DNA of 64,000 nucleotides from Patiria pectinifera (GCA_029964075.1 CM057149.1:10798465-10862464), one strand, 5' to 3'; positions 29,081 to 43,400 are shown, counted from the first letter of the stretch. Notes: generated by a model not told the origin, from the letters alone. A program made the numbers and translations.

Positions 29081-29876
29081 GTTTCTGTCATTAAATCGGT
29101 AGGTACTTTTCTGGGTAATTGCAAATGTTCCTACATGTCTCTGCCTTCAGACATAACATGTCTGAAAGTAGTACATGTAATTTTACAATAAGAGTAGATT
29201 CATACATGTACATGTACATGTACGTGTACTTAGTATTTTTTTGTATGTTTTGTGGGAAAATTGAGTTTTATGCAAAACTGATGTTTTCCTAAAATGCAAA
29301 ATAACAAAGGTAATTTGTATAATTATATATATATCTTGTGACTATCTTCACACCACTAACAAAATCTTGAACAAATACTAAGATGTGTATAGTTTACAGA
29401 CATGTATTTATATGAAATGTGTGTGATAACGTTTGCCATTTTGCCTTATTAAACAGCTCTTTCGATATTTGTTTACCGTACTTTGAAGAAAGCAAACATT
29501 TTATGCAACGTTCCTTGTTTTAAAGGATAAATCATGATACATCTCAACGGTTTTGTACCCATTGCTTTACATGTCTTTGATACTACAATCATGAATTTAT
29601 GATCCTCAGAGTAAGTTATATATTTTTATACAGGAGAGCCTGTCACATTAAAGTTTGTACATGTGTGATATTTAACTACTTTTGTACAGTGCAAAGGACT
29701 TGTAAAGGTGAACATTAAGGTTTTCAGTACATTTCAGCAAGTACCACAGAAACCTCCTTTTTATGCAATAATAAATGCCTTAACCGACAAATGTCGTTGC
29801 AGACTTTCAAAGATGCTTTTCATTCAGCACTTGGCAGCCATCTTTGAACTTGAAGCGCCTTTTGGTATTTTAATTT

Positions 29877-30078
29877 AGGGTGCCGTGGCCTCTGGAGTAT
29901 TGAATTTGTGGTCTGCGGGTAATTCTGCAGGTTGTGGGTTCGAGTCCAGCCTGGGGTCATGGTGCATGTGCTCTTGAGCAAGGCACTTTGTCACTCATTG
30001 CTTCTCTCCACCCAGGAGTATAATATTGGGTACCTGTGAGGGCAGAGATGGTTATTGTGGTTGATTTTAGCTGCCATG
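29877..30078 (+). repeat. tRNA-derived SINE in unit 2 (split)
   Basis: Paralogue of 25942-26140. Its B box reads GGTTCGAGTCC, closer to a consensus tRNA than the unit 1 copy. The tail is at about 30610-30665. Confidence 0.7.
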
Positions 30079-30297
30079 CATCGAAATGGCAGTATCGAGC
30101 TGTATCCGCTCCGTTCACAAGTACCCCCTCATCGGCAAAGCAAGTACAGTTGGGTGTGACCGAACGACGCCATCTTGCCTGACTGCAGTATTTTGCCGCG
30201 GAGCGCGGGCACTGCGTGTACTAATGGAGATCAATGTTGTACACTACATAGTACAAATCCCCTTGTGTACGTGCATCACACAAGGAACCGCACTGTT

Positions 30298-30450
30298 GTA
30301 CTATAATAATAATAATAATAATAAGTTAAAATTTATATAGCGCCCGTCCATGAAGAAAATCATGCTCCAAGACGCTTTCTATATAAAAAGTTAAGACACA
30401 GGATAAAATTACAATGAAATGTATACTTAAGAAGATAAGTACTATGTACA
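30298..30450. repeat. SINE-like insertion with (AAT)n start
   Basis: Present only in unit 2 and flanked by GTACTAT on both sides (target duplication). It contains (ATA)n, TTTATATAGCGCCCGTCCAT and CATGCTCCAAGACGCTTTC, the same tail type as 15526-15758. Confidence 0.75.
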
Positions 30451-31352
30451 TTTACACACGCGCGTTTACCAGCAAAATGCATGTGTCCCACCCATGGGAC
30501 GTCATTGCTAGGTAATAGGGCACCCTCTTTTGTTGGTGCACAGAGCCCATACTCCCCAAGGAGCTGATATTATCTTTGGAATGTTTCATTTGCCAAATGA
30601 GCAGGGTAAATATAGTGTAGCGCCTTGAGCACCAATACTGGTGGACAGTACATGCACTTTATAAAAAAACAAATGTATTATTATTAGTAGTAGTAGTATT
30701 GGTATTAAAGATTCCTGCAATACATAATACAATATTTCCTGTGGACTTCCTCAGATAACTCTCCACTGTCTTTCTTTATAACAAATGACTTATTTCAAAC
30801 ATGGAACCTATTTTATAGTGATTAACCAAGTGTAATTCTAGTGGCTATAACTAGTGTTGAGCTTGCGTTATTTACTTTCACTTCAGGTTTACATTGAAAA
30901 CTTTCATTTCTAGAAAGGTTCTCTGTGATTTCAAGAAAAGCAACATTCAATGTGGGGGATTCACAGTGCAGTGCGCCACCAAGAGTTTGCCATGGAGAGT
31001 CCATTTTTAAAGTTTACTGTCCACAAAACATGGCCCATTTGAATGAGTGTCAGTAGACAACTTGAGCTAATGTTATAGATTGGGGCACGGCGTTCTGCTG
31101 TCTTACAAAAAACACCATTTTGATAAAAAGAAAAGAAAAGGGCAAACAGATGTTCGAATCATACGCTTACAAAACTACTGACCAGAAAAACGAACGATTG
31201 AAAATGTCCTGCGATGCGAATTTGTCGACCATCTCCCACAATGCACTGGGGAAAATGAACGTGGCAAACTCTTGGTGGTGCACTGTATTGCCCGAATTCA
31301 ACCAATTGTTGCAAAGAAGAGAGTACTCAGTGTATTTAAGAATTAAAGGGTT

Positions 31353-31663
31353 CTAGATATGGGTAGAATTGCTTGAGAAAACCAGTGTGGTATTCCAACG
31401 TAGCATGTGTGAACGAGATTTGCATATGGTTGACGTGCCAGAGTTAAGATAAATTTTGCAGGAGCTGCAGATATTTGTTGCATATTGTTGGCCACAGTCG
31501 GTACAGTAGCTTTGATGATCACTGAACATGTACATGTATCAGAATATAATTTTTCATGGAGACAAATAAAACAAAGTTGAAGATTGGAAGCATTTCTGTC
31601 TCTGTGATGTATATTCACAATTCCTTTTATTTTGTCAATCTTGTGCCCATCCGCACACGTCAT
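31353..31663 (-). pseudogene. RING-finger-like remnant, copy 2
   Basis: Sister of the 27281-27615 remnant, with the same split between frames (CFICLHEKLYSDTCTC in one, SDHQSYCTDCGQQYATNICSSC in the next). One of the later Cys residues has changed (CKSR). Any frame break therefore predates the duplication. Confidence 0.3.
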
Positions 31664-32089
31664 TATTCACAACATAATGATACAAAACTTGGAAGGAAGT
31701 TTACAACACCACAAATATCTGTTTGCAAACATAAGAGTGCAACTTTTTGGGTTTTGGGGGATTCACGACCCCATGGATGTGTTCCACATAACAAAAGACA
31801 CTTTTATTTTACAGTTTTTACAACTACAGGACAACAAAGTGAACGATCACTCATTGGCAAACTGGTCATGAATAAGTTCCATTGCGATTCTCCTTGTCTT
31901 TTTAATTCATCCATTTAATGAAAAGGTACAAAAACATCTAAAAGTAACAATTACATAAGACGACATAAAACAATGGGTTTGCTATTTTGCTGTACAAACA
32001 AATGAGAAATTAAACCATATAAGTTATGAATATGTTTTAGGTGCAGCATAATTCTTCATTGTTTTATGCACCAAATAACATAACACCTA

Positions 32090-32290
32090 TTTCAGACTGG
32101 CGTTAGAGAGTTGCACTGAACCAAGTTATTTCTAAGATTTGACTAAATCTTTAGTTAAGACGTGGAAAGAGTTGACTTATGCATTCATTGATGTCAACAG
32201 ATAATAAATACATGAAGTTTGCCGGTCTGAAACCAAAGTCACTCGTAATACTATTCGGTTTGGTGTGACTCTGGGGTGCCAGTCTGAAAC
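32090..32290. mobile_element. Small MITE, TTTCAGACTGGC ends
   Basis: TTTCAGACTGGC (32090) and GCCAGTCTGAAA (to about 32289) are reverse complements around 175 bp of AT-rich DNA. A related piece with GGATTGGCATTCTGAAACGA lies near 37215-37240. Confidence 0.5.
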
Positions 32291-34283
32291 GGGTGTAGTA
32301 AAATGGCAAGAATACAATACGCTTTTTTTGTGACTCTACACATAACTTAACATTCAACACTCAAAGACAAAAAGTAAGTGTTTTTGGATCGACTGAAACA
32401 AAGCTGATTTGGTGCAAATTAAATTCCATGAATACAAGATAGTTTAATGAACTGCACGCGACAGCATCCTTACCAGTTCTTGCATTATTTACATGATTTA
32501 TCAGACTATATATAGTCAGGATCCCTCAACAATGCAAAATGAAGAATGCCACACATAAATGAATACAAAAACAATCAAACATATTACAATCAATCTGAGG
32601 TGAATGATGTTGGCAAGATTGCCAATAGAGGGCAGTATATTACTGCTGCTTTCACCCATGTGACAACAGTAGGGCACACTGCCAATTTATTTCACACACA
32701 TTGTCCATTGAGAGCAAATTCTCCATGCATGAGCACCACTCTGACGAGGAAAGTCAAACTTGTCATCTGAAAATTGGTGCTTTTACGCTTCCACAGATTG
32801 GAAAACAAGAATGATAAGGACACCAGCGAATATTGTGACAAATGACAACGTTGAACAATTCTTCAGATCAGAACAGTATAACGTGTACACGATCATAAAG
32901 CAACTGCTCTGCTTAATATATCAAGTGCCAGGTTCTCAATGAACAATTCCCAAGTTTCTTTCCTTCTGTGTGAGTTGAGAGGTCAGTAGTACTGCATGTC
33001 ATTGTTTGATGCAGTTGAGAATTCTGACGCAACCATCTTCGACAATCAAAGAGTTAATTTTTTGCTTTGGAATGTTACTTTTTCTATTTTACCATGTTAG
33101 TCCAAATAACTTCATGTGACTTTAAGACAAGTTGGTTATTTCAGATACAACATCAGAAAGTCGACCCTTTTTTCAAACAGAAGCAACCTTTTTAAACACA
33201 CAGTACATGTCCCTATTTCATTTTATATTTCAACCTGCAGCAGTTTATTTAGAAGAGCTTGGTAATATGCTCCGTAGAAATAATTGCCAAAACAATTTCA
33301 GGATTTCCTTTGCCAAAAAAACTAAAAAAATCTGCTCAACATTTCTATGAATGTGCCCAAAGTTATGCAAATTGCATTACCATGGTAACAAACAGCTGAT
33401 CCACAGCTGTTTTCACATGAAAGCCGGCAACATGTGTTATCGATCACAGGAAGTGAACCAGCCAGAATCCCTGATCATGTAATGTGTAAATTGCCTACTT
33501 CCAAATATTCCCAGATTTCACTGTTTATTTTGGCAGCATACATAGTAGGTGTACGGTACATGTACTTTGCAATCACACTTGTTTAAAATGCATCAATGCA
33601 GTGGCACATCATTGTTTATACATTTCCGATGCTTGCTTAAATGTTCTGCTTAAACTGAATAATGATTAGCTTTATAGAAGGGGTAAAGTAGATACGTACA
33701 TGCACAATGGGATGGACCAAACCGTTTATGCACTTTTTTTTCACATTTAATTCGTAACTGTTTTAAACAGGAATTGTTTTGTTTTGAGAGGGTAGGTTAG
33801 TTTGTAAATATAACATAACCACTCGTTTCCCAGTGCTGTGGTTTACCACAAACTGTCTGAGATTATTGCCAAATTCCTCCAAGTTTGTATCCGCTTTTAA
33901 AATGGCAGAATCTGTTAGAGGCAATCCACGTCAACAACTCACTCATTTCTGCACCAGAATTTTTTTTTTTAAAGTGCCTGGTATGTTGGACCAATTGCCT
34001 TTTTGTTCTGATTACAGTCCACTCCGCCATGGCGCAGTTGCGATTGTGTGCCCTTGCCAACTCCTTGACCAGATTCCACGCTGGTGATTCCCGGCTGAAT
34101 TCCCCACCGAAGATCCCTCGGCAGACCGTCAGCTTCCAGCTTGACTTCCAAGACAAACTAGCGTTGTCAGAATTCACTGGAAGAGAGATGGCTGCCGTGT
34201 TGCGATCGTGTTGGTGTGCTACCGCCCGTCCAACTCGTTTCTCGCGAGTGTTCTAGGCTGCGTGAGGAGAGACCTCTCACTCG

Positions 34284-34291
34284 TGACGTCA
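34284..34291. promoter_or_regulatory. CRE-like TGACGTCA site
   Basis: A perfect palindromic cAMP response element (CREB/ATF site) in a GC-richer stretch (34190-34320) just beyond the RhoGEF stop codon. It could belong to an unannotated start site or be chance; TGACGTCA also occurs in a repeat at about 17111. Confidence 0.25.
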
Positions 34292-34338
34292 TCAGTTATC
34301 GCTCCGCTCAAAACGCAGAGTCACTTTCAAAGTTTTGT

Positions 34339-34487
34339 CTAAACCTCTGTGGCATCACTAGATGCAGTTCTTACTGCTCGGCTGAACAGTTGTACCCACT
34401 GTTTCTTGTCGTGTTCGTCCGCGGCAAAGAACGTGAAGGACTGATTGGCATTGGGGTCCGTGGATTGGACTCTGAATGCGTGCCTCA
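34339..34487 (-). CDS. ARHGEF3: RhoGEF last exon, PH domain end and PDZ ligand
   Basis: Acceptor TTTGTCTCTGCAG. Encodes RHAFRVQSTDP...SFTFFAADEHDKKQWVQLFSRAVRTASSDATEV and a TAG stop. KKQW is the conserved Trp of the PH C-terminal helix. The end -TEV is a class I PDZ-binding motif, comparable to NET1 -TLV. A strong alternative donor GTAAGA lies inside at 34374 (after SRA); its use would remove the PDZ ligand. Confidence 0.9.
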
Positions 34488-37400
34488 CTGCAGAGACAAA
34501 AAAATAAGGAGAGAAAAAAAAATATATAAAATTTCTTATCCAATGTGGCAAATGGCTTAGATGAAAATAGAGTTTTAGATGACACATGACCGAAAGTAAA
34601 AGTTTTTTGGAGATGTGCCACGGAAGTGGATGTAACCAACTAAGTGATAAATCAATCATTTCTTCCTGACCTTCAACTCAAACCAGCTCATAATGAAACA
34701 AATTGACTGGAATTTCAGACTAAAGACCAGTAAGCCCTTGCTTCAATTTGTCAGGACACAAAAACATGCTTGACCATCACAGAGTTGGTCTTGGCCACTG
34801 ACTGACCGATGACCGATGTGCCCCTGACCTCAGTTTTAGAACACCCCCCCCCTCACCTCTGCCTCTGGTGTGGTTAAGGTCACATACTGGGTCAATTAAA
34901 AACTCCCTTGCAGGGGTATTCACAAATTACTTTGGCTTCTACATGTAGGATTAGCATATGGTACAGAGCTAGTGCACAGTGAGATCAGCAAGTCAATGAT
35001 CAATAACATTTCATTTAAATTGAGTACTATACAGAATGCAAAACATCTTCAGTCGACTCTCGTTAATACAAACTCAGCCGGACCTAGCCAACATGTTTGT
35101 TATATCAGAATGTTGTACTAAGTGGAGTGCCGGTCCCATTCATTGTGCACATAAATGCACATTCGGGACCAAGGCTGTATGTTTGCTATAACCAGAATTT
35201 GTATTAACAGTGTTTGTATTAACAGGAGACGACTGTAAATGCTTCTAAACAGTGATTGTAGTCAGTGATTGTATTGCAATAAATGTCACACCGGAGAAAG
35301 TCCCAACCAAAAAACAACAGTGTATGAATCCATATGTTTGTACAGGCATTATTTCCACTGGCGAAGTTTTTTTCAACAACATACCAGGAGTGTAAGTGTA
35401 AGGTTTAACAACAAACAAAACACGCCAGCTGAGTTCATCCAAACTTGTTTTGGCAATGTTAAAATAACCGCATCGGCCTCCCCTACACACTGCCATGCAA
35501 CCCACGGATCGTATTGCCTAGAAGACCCACTGAATGAGTATCATTACTCCTACATCTGGGTTTAGGGTTACCCATATTTGGTCAAGGTAAACACTCCCCT
35601 GGACAGGGCTACCTCCCTATGTGGGCGTAAGGGATACGTTTGACATGACGTGTTTCAGGAGTTCAAGAAAATGGCAGGTCATAGGTCACCTTGTAAAACA
35701 GGTGCATTATCTCAGTAGCAAGCTGGATGCAATTCGGGAACTGTGGTTTGACAAAATTATTTTTTTGTAACATTTAAACCAGATCGTGGAATTGGTCATC
35801 AGTGACACAGTCTGAACTAATAATTTGTGGTTTTGTGGTCACGGAGCAGACTAGGGAAAAGATAGCCAATCTGTTCGATATGAAAGATGCAAGAATTTGG
35901 CCGATTTGTCTGTGTCACGGAGACCGTGAGCAGTGAGCCTAGCATGATTCAGAGGAAAAACATGGGATCATCTTGTGGATTATGAATTGCTCTTACCTGT
36001 CTGACCGCCGGTCAAGCTTCTGAATGAACCTGCTAGTTTGACTTCTCCGTCGTCCAGGTCATCTAGCTGCATACTCTGGACAGGGATGGGGTTCTCATAA
36101 ACCTGGTACATCTTCTCGTCGTTTCGCGTGGCTATTCTGGTCACTACCAGGATCTCCTCAAACAGGAAGACATGCAACTTCTATAGACAAAAAAATAAGA
36201 ATAATAAATATAATGAAGTAAAATAAAATAACAGTAACAAGACAGTTATTAAATCAACTTCAGGAAGAAATTTAGAACATGTATGAATCACTGCAAACTG
36301 CAGGACCATCTGATAATGAATTCTCCACAAGATTTTTTTCAAGACTGAATTTTTTTTTTTTTAATTTAACAAAAACTGGGCCTGATTGAATGAGTGATGC
36401 ACCCAAAATGTTCCAAATCATTCCCCTCCACTTATGTGTGGAATAACTTACATGTACTTTGTTCATGAAAAAAAAAAGGTTCTGGCACTGTGAAATTAAA
36501 ATTGCTAAAAGCCCATTACCCAGAAACAACTAACCTTAAATTTGTTTTCTTTGATTATACACACAGACAGGATTGTACGTTTTATGACCTGATAAATAAC
36601 ACCCTTCATTGTAACATTCTGCCTTGAAAATCTGTATGAACTGCTGTTATTGATATATGACAACTCATTATCTCTGGAAATTCTTTCGCAAATGAACGGC
36701 CATTCAGAAAACATGTCTGGAATGCCGCGCTGCAATGCCAGGTATTCCTCAGGTAACCTTGCCCGAATTGATGACTTGCAATAAGTCCCTGTAGGGGACT
36801 GTCAGTGGCAAATATGCTGGGCTCTTGTGTCCAATCTCATCACTCAGACTCTTTGAGTTGAGCCAGGCACAGCGAGCCACATTCACCCTGGCTGCTTTGG
36901 CACGCACCGTAATGCTACGCGACTGATTTAAACCACGCACAGCGTGATTCTTCGAACTGGGCAGACTCACACCTGGTTCAGAGAGGCTTCCGCATTCCAC
37001 AGGCGCGCTAAACTATATCACTCCATCAATTTGAGTTGCAACGTTTGAAACAAATAAGAGCAACTACACGCAAACTACGGACTGCTGCAACTGTTCAAAG
37101 TTACTGCAGGGTCTAGTCAATGGAAACTTAATACACCAAGTTTGCCTGTTTGAATCCAAAATCTATTAGGATCGACTCGAGTCGGTCCTTATACTTTTTT
37201 TTTTTGGCGGGACCCTGGATTGGCATTCTGAAACGAGTGTACATCTTTGAATTATATTTGAATTCATTTACATACAAAGGTGTTTTCTTTCGTTCAGAAT
37301 GAGTAGATGTGGACAAAATTGAGAAAGAGTGGATGGAGAAATCATTTCTTTTTTGTGAAGTGCATACTGCCACCGTGATTGTTCAGTCAAGTCTGTTTGT

Positions 37401-40400
37401 TCATAGTGAGTGTCTGTCTGTTTTGTTTGTTCTTCTTACCATTCCTCTGCCTTTGGTGTTTCGTAGCACTCCGCTGCATAGTAGTTTCTTCTGTTGACTG
37501 ATGAGAGGATTTTCTTGACTGTCTCTCAGATAGACCAGATGATCGATGTAGTGTCGGCATTTCATCTCCCCCGTCCGCCGATCCACCTCCTGGCTCACTC
37601 CCTCTGCTGCTTTGGTCTAAGGGTCAAACGTGACAGATTCATAAAATGAATGAGGAATCAATCATTACAAAGAAGACATAACTGACAAAACCCAGCATTA
37701 CTGGTTAATTGATCGATATCCATTAATGCTTTTCTTATTATCAACTTTGATGACTTCAACTCATGTTGACAAAAACATCAATAAATTTATCAAACGATGC
37801 ACAACATGTGGTTAACAAGTCTAGAAGTGCTTAGGGTTTGAGGTTAAAGGAAATGGGAACCAGGGAAACAATTTTACAACGACAATGCTTGTGGCTTTTG
37901 TCATGTTTTCCTTGAAGTGGGCAACCACCTCACAGAACAGACTACACAACTGGGTAAATATGCTTACTTAGAAACTGGCTTGAGAATAAAAGAGTTGACA
38001 ATGGATGTTACTCACTGCTTTGGCAAGGTAGGGCTTGTCCGGATGCTCGTTGGGCGTCATTTCCAGAATCTTCTGAATCAAGAGAGGATACTTGATCAGT
38101 CTCCGCCTGGGCACGTCCAGGAAGTTCCACAGGTCCAGGCGCCGACTGAACGGCGACTCCTGGCAGCGTTCCAAGAAATCCCGGACCTTCTTGTTTTGGC
38201 GTTTCTCGTCCAGGAGAACCTTGGCTGCCAGGAGGTTGGTGCAGTAAGCGGTGTAGATGTTGGTTAGCGTAGGCAGCTGCATGATAAAAATAAAGACACA
38301 TTTCGTTATATTCGTGCATACACTGTCAGCTCTGAGAAATGTTACTTAGAATTGCCGTGTCTCGTGCTAGGAAAAGAATCGGATGATCAGCTGTTTTACA
38401 TACCCATTTGAGTAGAACATTTCCAACGGAGTCTGTCGTTCCGTCTGCCCCCCTCTGTTTGATCAGCGTGTTAATCAAATCTGCAAGCAGAAAAACAAAA
38501 GACGAATGGTAATTTGAACACATTCAGCAGAATTAGTAGACAATTTAGGGTAAACGTGAAAAAAACTGTTCAAGAATGAAGGAGTCGAAAACATGCATCT
38601 CTGTTGAATTCTCCTGTAGGAGAAAAAATGAGAGAAACTTGATTTATTTTCTCTACGGCCAACGGCTGATTTGCCTTATTTTTTTCATCTTTCCTAGCAG
38701 GGGGCCTGGCAATGATCTGGTTGAGCTACGTGTGTGATTTTATGACAGCACTTTGTTAACACAACACCCCCCCCCCCCAAAAAAAAACCTCCAACATCTA
38801 CCAGATTTATAATAAATGATACACTGAGACAAAACTAGGACAGTGTCCAAGAAGTCCGGAAACATAAAACCGTGATGTGTCTTCTAGGAACACAACCACG
38901 GCACAAAGAGCCTGAATAAATCTGCAAGAGAAATGAGACACTTGGGAACAATGAAGCGTCCGATTCCCGGGAAGAATCCCTCATCCAGACATCACCTAAT
39001 ACCCACAATAGTTCATCCTATTATCACGTTCCGATTCAATTATCTCCCACGAACTGGTACTAGTCAAATATTCAGCTGCCAGGTCTGAATTTCTCTGAAA
39101 CAAGCCTAAAAATATTACCACTTTACCAGGAGTTAATGTTCCATGACGGCAATCAATCTAAATGCATGCACCAATCTACATGCAGGTGCTGGCTTATCAC
39201 AGCGTTTCTCTCCTAGGGGAAATTAATTGTGAGGGAAGTGTCTATGAAGGCACAGAACCCAAGTGTGTTGTATAGACGGTGGAATTGACTTGTTTACAAA
39301 ATGCTGCACACATCGCACCAGCAAGATGACGTCAAAGTGTCATTGCTTTCCATAGGTGGTAGATGTTTAGGGATACACAAAGGTTTCTTGTGAAAATAGT
39401 TAAAGATAACAAAAAATGAACATGTCGACAGCCATTCTTTCTTGTAAAAAAAACCCACACAATTACGTCAAAGAAACAACAATTTTCCCCTTACTTTGAT
39501 GCAAGTGCTGCAAGTCCTCGAGTCCTCCGAATATCGTCTGCAGCTCCTGCTCACTGAGCATGCCCAGGTACCTCATGGAATCGCGATACGTCTTCATGAT
39601 GAGCCTCAGGTCGTCCACCATATCTAACTCCCCACGGAACAGCTCGTAGATAACCTGTGGAGACGTTCGACCAGAAATACATTGTTAGGTCCGTGAAAAA
39701 CAAATCTTCGAACTCTGGAGCGTACATAGGGACCACAAAGACACTCAAGAAAACTGTTTTTGATTTTTCTGCAGCTAAATTTGTTCATGAGCGACTTTTT
39801 AACTTTTTTTTTTCAGGTTACATACATGTAAAAGACTTTCTAACAAATGTTTTTACCATCTTCTTGTTTTTATTCGTCGAAAATAATTAATACGATCTTA
39901 AAATTCTAATGATACCTCAAAATGAATAACTGTTTTTCTCCAAAGATAACCTTTTCATTTTTACTTGCGTCGGTAAAGTTCATGTTTTTTTTCCGAAATT
40001 TGATTTCCTAGATGAAAATCTTAATGACACAGTTAATCCGGAATACGTGGCATGTCAAATTAATCTCCCTTCATAAATTTACAACTTTTTAATTACTGCC
40101 TGCAGCTTTTTTGTGTCAATGACTGAATTCTACGGATTTTCTTATCATTTCATCTTACTTCCTGTCCTGTCAATCAGTTGATGTGCCCCTAGGAAAATCC
40201 TTTCATTTTCCTAATTCCTACCTCTTGTCTCTTGATCTGTCGCTTGGTCAGTCCTTCGTTGATGTTTCCCTGCACCGTCTCTGACCACAGCATGCTGTCC
40301 CTCCTCTTTGTGGGCGTGGCGGTTGGCTTACAGTAAGGCTTGATATCGAAGGGTGGAGAGTGGTTGGTCCGAAAGCTCATGGACCGCTGCCAAAGAAGAA

Positions 40401-43400
40401 AAAATAGAAATGATAAAGTATTGAAGTAACAGCAGTTTTGTAGTCGAGTCCCCCAGAAGTCCACCACGAGTCCTGTCATTATATCACAAGTCCTTTTACA
40501 AGTCCTGTCACCAGAAACAGGAAAATGAACAATAACAAAGTAATGCCTTTGGCTCAAATCGTTGGAAAAGCTTCTGACTTGAATGAGACTTGTGATGGAC
40601 TTGGGATTGACACGATGACAACACCGAGTTTCACAGCTCCAGATTCCACAACACTGCAGCGTCCAAATATAAAGTGAGGCGGACACTAGTTGCTTCGCAC
40701 TTTAACTGATCAAAATTTGAAGTCGAATGTACAAACAACAAAACCATTCCACCAAAACTAACCAAGCTTCCTGACGGAGTGTGCTCAGAGCCCAGGACCA
40801 TTACGAGACTGGATTTTCAGACAACCGAGCCGACAGCAAAAATGAGACTTCACAGCGACTGCCCAAAGACGCTAGCCACAGTGTTGCTCAGCTGAGATCA
40901 AGTTACTGAATGTACATGAAAATGTAATTGCCAATGCTTTTTATACCACCGATACTGTGCAGGACGGTGACTACGTTCATATGCCTTCCTTATTAAAAAA
41001 AAAAAAGTAATTTATTCACCCGAGCGTAGTACGGTGCTACCTGGAATCATTAAGTATATGAGCACGTAGCACACACTGATGAACCGAGAAAAAAAACACT
41101 GTAATCACGTAGGTGGTGCTAGACTTGCCAGAAATGCACACTGCTTTTCTCCTTTTTTTTCTGAATAAGACACTTGTGTTGACGTCAGTCGAGTGTATGG
41201 TACACTGTAAGTGACATGCATGGTTCTGGCGCCATCAAATGCTGGGTATTGTGGGAATAACCAAGGAAAACATGACACAGATGGGTCCATGGGAGATACG
41301 CGTACCTCTAAGTGCGTGGTAAAATCTCACAATAAGGAGTTACATGTAATCACCATAAGGGGGGGGGGGTGTTAATGTCCCGTTGAAAGCAATGTCAGAT
41401 AGCGGACAGAAAAACATCCTCCGTGAAGATTTCAGTGTGGATTTGTTTTGCTGTGGCAATGTTACGTATATTAAAACACGTAACTCAATGGCTCGCCAAT
41501 CAACACACTGAAAAGATTGCAAAAAGATAAAAGACGAGGATATACTGATGAGTGAACACATTGTGGACGTGTTTGTTCAGAAAATTTATACCTTGAGACA
41601 GACGTGGGTTCTGATGTCATTTCAATTTCGATATGATCTTCAACACTGCAATGACCATAGAGCAACAAGTACACCATTAGACAGTGCAAGGAAAACTTAC
41701 ATGTATGATGTACATGCTTTCTCTGCACGCTTAATAACAAGACCAAAAATTATGCAACACCAGTCCACCACAGTATGTTGTCAATGGAGGACAAATGTAG
41801 AATTTTATGGTTGGAGTCTGTGAACTTAACCTGCATATTAACCCTAACTCCCTAGCCTTTTTTGCTAGGATGCAGCCTCGCAATCCTGCAAATCCTCCAA
41901 TTTGCCTCATGGAAAATTAGCATATATACAGTATAGCCTCAGTCCTGCAAATTCCTCCATTATTTCTTGAATATGGTCCGTGGAGGAGTGACCACTGCCT
42001 GAATCCTGCAAAAATCCTGCAGCAGTGACTGTCGATACCTTGAGGCTTGGCCAGTGACATCCTGGAGCAGCACGGAGGATTTCAAGCATAATCCAGGCCT
42101 ACCGGTATATTTATGCGTGGCTGAGCAAAAACAACCCAAGGTCCAGCCCAAAACTTGACAAAGTGCATCCTACGAAATCAGTAATGCATTTTTACCAGTA
42201 ACCTTAATCCTCCAAATTCCTCCACTTTGGCAAAGCGGATTTTTAAGGATGCAGGGTGGTTAGGGTTAACATGCAATTTCTGGTGACATTAGGAACAGAA
42301 CCTTCTTGCAAATATTTTCAGTTTTGAGAGGAAAGAACTTAAGACAAAATACCAATTGCTGAAACTTGCGCATGTACCCGCACGTGTATCTTCAAGAAAA
42401 CAACGTGCCTTTTTGTTGTCAGGTGTGTGAACACGTGCTTTCAGTTTGTTTTTAATCTTGTAAAGTTGCCACTGTGGGATTTCATGACGATTTTAATTGA
42501 GAAAAGATTTGCTTAATCTCCTTGATATTTGAATGCTGGTCGGTCTAACAATCTTGTGTCACTGCAATTGTATGCAATTTTAAATGTTTAATAATGCTCG
42601 GATTGTTTGGAACTAATACTGTGACCTTTTGAAATGTCAACTGAGCAGCTGAGGCAAAACCACACTTTTTTAACGGAAAAAACTGTCTTGAAATTGAACA
42701 GTCTTGAGTAGTCATGAGGTGGATGCACGTGGGGAATAATAACTTGTAACTCCTACCGGGAGTGACGCTAAAATCACGGTAAATCTACAGCAAAATTGGT
42801 TGGGCATGAAATGCCATCAACATTTGCAACGCAAATTCGTACCGTGACGTCACAAATCTGCGTTCGGTTCAATTTCATGCTGAGCATGTAACAGCCTTTA
42901 TGAATCTTTGCAACAAAAACTTAACATTTTGAGAAAAAAAAGTGATAATATACCAATGAAACATAGTATGAGGTTTGATACTTGATACTAGCTCCCTGAA
43001 TGATTGGAACTTCGTCTCAGAAACTGTCTGTCAACTTCCAATACCGAGGGGAGCTAATATCGACTATCGACCCTCAAACCATATTTTATTTGTTTACAAT
43101 ACTGCATGCATATTCACAAAGACATGTAGATTTTAGCTCGTAAAGAGTTTCTGAGACGTCTTGTTCTAAGCTGTATCAAGAAAATCCCGCTTGCAAAAAC
43201 AATACAGTGTCACCTACAGATTCCTCTGAAGCAGCTAAGTGCATAAATCTGCATTTTAAAAAGACTAATTGTAATAAATCACACAAATTTAAAAAGAGAA
43301 GACAAGTTTTCATGGCAGTCTGATTCCTGGAGACACACCGATGGGCGTCGCCAGGATTTTTTCTAGAGGGGGGCAAAAAAAATTTTGCCAAAAAATGCTT

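Larger units (their letters stand above)
27733..31785 (+). repeat. Tandem duplication, unit 2 (~4.05 kb)
   Basis: Sister of 23809-27716. It carries its own later insertions: a truncated MITE at 28603-29080 and a roughly 150-bp SINE-like piece at about 30300-30445. After 31785 the two sequences part completely. Confidence 0.92.
31786..34338. other. 3' flank of the RhoGEF gene
   Basis: Mostly AT-rich. On the - strand AATAAA occurs at about 33522 and 33247, candidate poly(A) signals for the RhoGEF. 32090-32290 has inverted TTTCAGACTGGC / GCCAGTCTGAAAC ends (a small MITE). 33960-34260 is GC-rich with open frames on both strands and no recognised product. Confidence 0.45.

Noticed and set aside
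33863-34256. Additional coding exon (123-codon + frame, 104-codon - frame)
   Set aside because: Open on both strands in a GC-rich patch, no family match. The RhoGEF already ends in a conserved-type PDZ ligand at 34339, and an immediate stop follows the best acceptor here.
36749-37000. Extra RhoGEF exon
   Set aside because: The exons on either side (37440-37616 and 35997-36180) already join in frame and match vertebrate proteins without a gap.
41838-42269. Interstitial telomeric repeat
   Set aside because: Only single CCCTAA/TTAGGG units occur at the ends, as part of an inverted-repeat element; no tandem array.
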